A stretch of DNA of 64,000 nucleotides from Porticoccaceae bacterium. GTDB lineage: Bacteria > Pseudomonadota > Gammaproteobacteria > Pseudomonadales > Porticoccaceae. Under the pieces are notes generated by a model that was not told where the DNA came from, did not search any database, and was given only the letters and a program-made list of their open reading frames with translations. The DNA lies in the NCBI GenBank assembly GCA_018664075.1, contig JABJOY010000024.1:1-64000 (forward strand), in the 5' to 3' direction. Position numbers and translations under genes: made by a program. How positions within the stretch are numbered: position 1 is the stretch's first letter; each line of letters begins with the position of its first letter. Positions 62,509 through 64,000 of the stretch are shown piece after piece.

Positions 62509-63358
62509 ATTTATCCGCGAACGCACCTTTGAAAATAACGGTATACAGCTGGCTGCAAAAGAATGGGGCCGCTCCGGCTATCAGCCAGTGATTGCTCTGC
62601 ACGGCTGGCTGGATAATGCCAATAGCTTTGATCGCATGCTGCCGGGTATGGAGCACCTGCATATTATTGCCCTTGATCTGGCTGGCCATGGCCGCAGCGG
62701 TTTTCGCTCAAGGGATTCCGGCTACGATATCTGGCACGATATTGGCGATGTTATGGCTGTGGCAGATCAGATGGGCTGGGATACCTTTGCCCTGATTGGT
62801 CATTCCAGGGGCGCCATTATCTCCAGTTTGATTGCCGGGACATTTCCAGAGCGTATCAGTCATGCGGCCCTGATTGATGGCTATGTGCCTCTGCCTACTC
62901 CGGCGGATAAATCCCCGGAACAGATCGCTCGAGCTATTCGTGAGGCCAAGCGCTTTGGGGCGTCCTCGCCCACAGTATTTGGTGATTATGAGCGGGCGGT
63001 ACAGGCTCGCGTTAAAGGCTTTGTGCCTCTGCAATACGAAGCAGCTGCCATACTGGCGGAGCGCGGCGTAGCGGAACTGGAGGAGGGTGGTTTTTACTGG
63101 CGCAATGATCAGCGTTTGAAAGCGGCCTCGATGATTAAATTTACTCGAGATCATATCCAGAGCTTTCTAGATGCAATAACTGCCAGAATTATGTTTATTC
63201 AGGCTGAGAGCAGCGGCTTTACGCCTGAGGCAGATCAATTGAAACTGTTTAAATCGGTACCCCAACTGCAGTTTGAGACTATGCCAGGCTCCCACCATCT
63301 GCATTTGGAAGATCAAGCTGAGCTGGTCGCGGCCAAGGTGCAAAGCTTTTTACTTTGA
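62498..63358 (+). CDS. Alpha/beta hydrolase
   Basis: VIALHGWLDNANSFDRMLP, LDLAGHGRSG, FALIGHSRGAIISSLIAG, C-terminal GSHHLHLED. Confidence 0.93.
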   Translation: MSIEFIRERTFENNGIQLAAKEWGRSGYQPVIALHGWLDNANSFDRMLPGMEHLHIIALDLAGHGRSGFRSRDSGYDIWHDIGDVMAVADQMGWDTFALIGHSRGAIISSLIAGTFPERISHAALIDGYVPLPTPADKSPEQIARAIREAKRFGASSPTVFGDYERAVQARVKGFVPLQYEAAAILAERGVAELEEGGFYWRNDQRLKAASMIKFTRDHIQSFLDAITARIMFIQAESSGFTPEADQLKLFKSVPQLQFETMPGSHHLHLEDQAELVAAKVQSFLL

Positions 63359-63468
63359 TATCTGCCCGTTATCTTGACCAGGCTCAAGCTAAGCTCTACT
63401 TTTAAGTTATTGGGCTGAGTCTGTATTATTATTTCTGCACTGTTAATCTGAAATATTGGAGGAGAGTC

Positions 63469-63720
63469 ATGATGGCAATAACTGTTGCGCAGTTGACGGC
63501 ATTTCTGGGTTGGAGCAGTTTAATTAATATAGGCATTTTATTGATCAGCACCTTGTTTGTGGTCTGGCGTCGGGATTTTGCCGTTAAGATTCACAGTTCA
63601 ATGTTTGACCTTGATCCGCAGGCAGTTCCGAAAATGTATTTTGATTATTTGGGCCGCTACAAGCTGCTGCTGCTGGTGTTTAATATTGTGCCTTATCTTG
63701 CGCTGAGGATTATCGCTTAG
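63469..63720 (+). CDS. Small conserved membrane protein (DUF6868-like)
   Basis: 83 aa, two TM segments, FGWSSxINIG/MYFDYLGRYKLLLLVFNIVPYLALRI pattern. Confidence 0.7.
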   Translation: MMAITVAQLTAFLGWSSLINIGILLISTLFVVWRRDFAVKIHSSMFDLDPQAVPKMYFDYLGRYKLLLLVFNIVPYLALRIIA

Positions 63721-63801
63721 GGTTAAACGATAGTCGTTAAAGGGGCAGGGATTTGCCTGCTGGAATCTGATTTCCAGAATTGACAAGGAGTCTGTAGAGA
63801 A

Positions 63802-64000
63802 ATGGAGTTTTCACCTGAAGCTGCGTTAGAACCGCAACCCTGTTCTGTGTGTTGTGGTAGTAAAATCCACCAATGTTCCCAATGCTACGGCAGTGGCAAT
63901 GTTATCTGTATTGGCTGCTTTGGCAATGATCACGAGCAGGTCTGTTCTATCTGCAATGGCCACAAGAAGACCCAGTGCAGCCTCTGTATTCAGGGATTGG
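63802..64000 (+). CDS. Cysteine-rich, multi-CxxC (DnaJ zinc-finger-like) protein, 3' end outside window
   Basis: My translation: MEFSPEAALEPQPCSVCCGSKIHQCSQCYGSGNVICIGCFGNDHEQVCSICNGHKKTQCSLCIQGL... Confidence 0.65.
   Translation, partial: MEFSPEAALEPQPCSVCCGSKIHQCSQCYGSGNVICIGCFGNDHEQVCSICNGHKKTQCSLCIQGL

Overview
The window is about 64 kb of chromosomal DNA that looks like a marine gammaproteobacterium (inferred from gene content and Pseudomonas-like synteny; not tested). It is densely coding. I recognised no rRNA, tRNA, CRISPR array, transposase, integrase or prophage. Core blocks are: ccmF(partial)-ccmG-ccmH-ccmI; smc-zipA-ligA; a minus-strand housekeeping run (SpoU methyltransferase, DUF2520, pdxJ, cyclophilin, SH3-domain protein); yciO/sua5-scpA-scpB-rluB; yciK-mupP/gph-ubiG-amidohydrolase divergent from gyrA; gyrA-pheA-tyrA/aroA fusion-cmk-rpsA-ihfB (serC and hisC absent); cysC-sat-DHH; rhlE; SulP; two hotdog thioesterases; htpG; gpsA-DUF4389-sixA-hydrolase. 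Between ihfB and cysC (about 33.2-50.6 kb) lies a catabolic accessory region: a PQQ quinohemoprotein alcohol dehydrogenase, kappa-GST/DsbA-like isomerase, TetR regulator, MBL hydrolase, two long GST-like proteins, and a tight six-gene operon (tandem Trx-fold protein, orphan carboxyltransferase, ABM-domain protein, small membrane protein, membrane-anchored sulfatase, long GST). This is followed by a FadB-like, nitronate monooxygenase-like and APH-like acyl-CoA operon. The six-gene operon is my best candidate for an undescribed pathway. Non-coding signals that stand out are a near-consensus sigma-32 promoter before htpG, a two-arm inverted repeat before cysC, two hairpins before rpsA, a 19-bp palindrome that also resembles a sigma-54 site before the fadB-like operon, and a 22-bp imperfect tandem duplication at the truncated end of an acetolactate-synthase-like gene.
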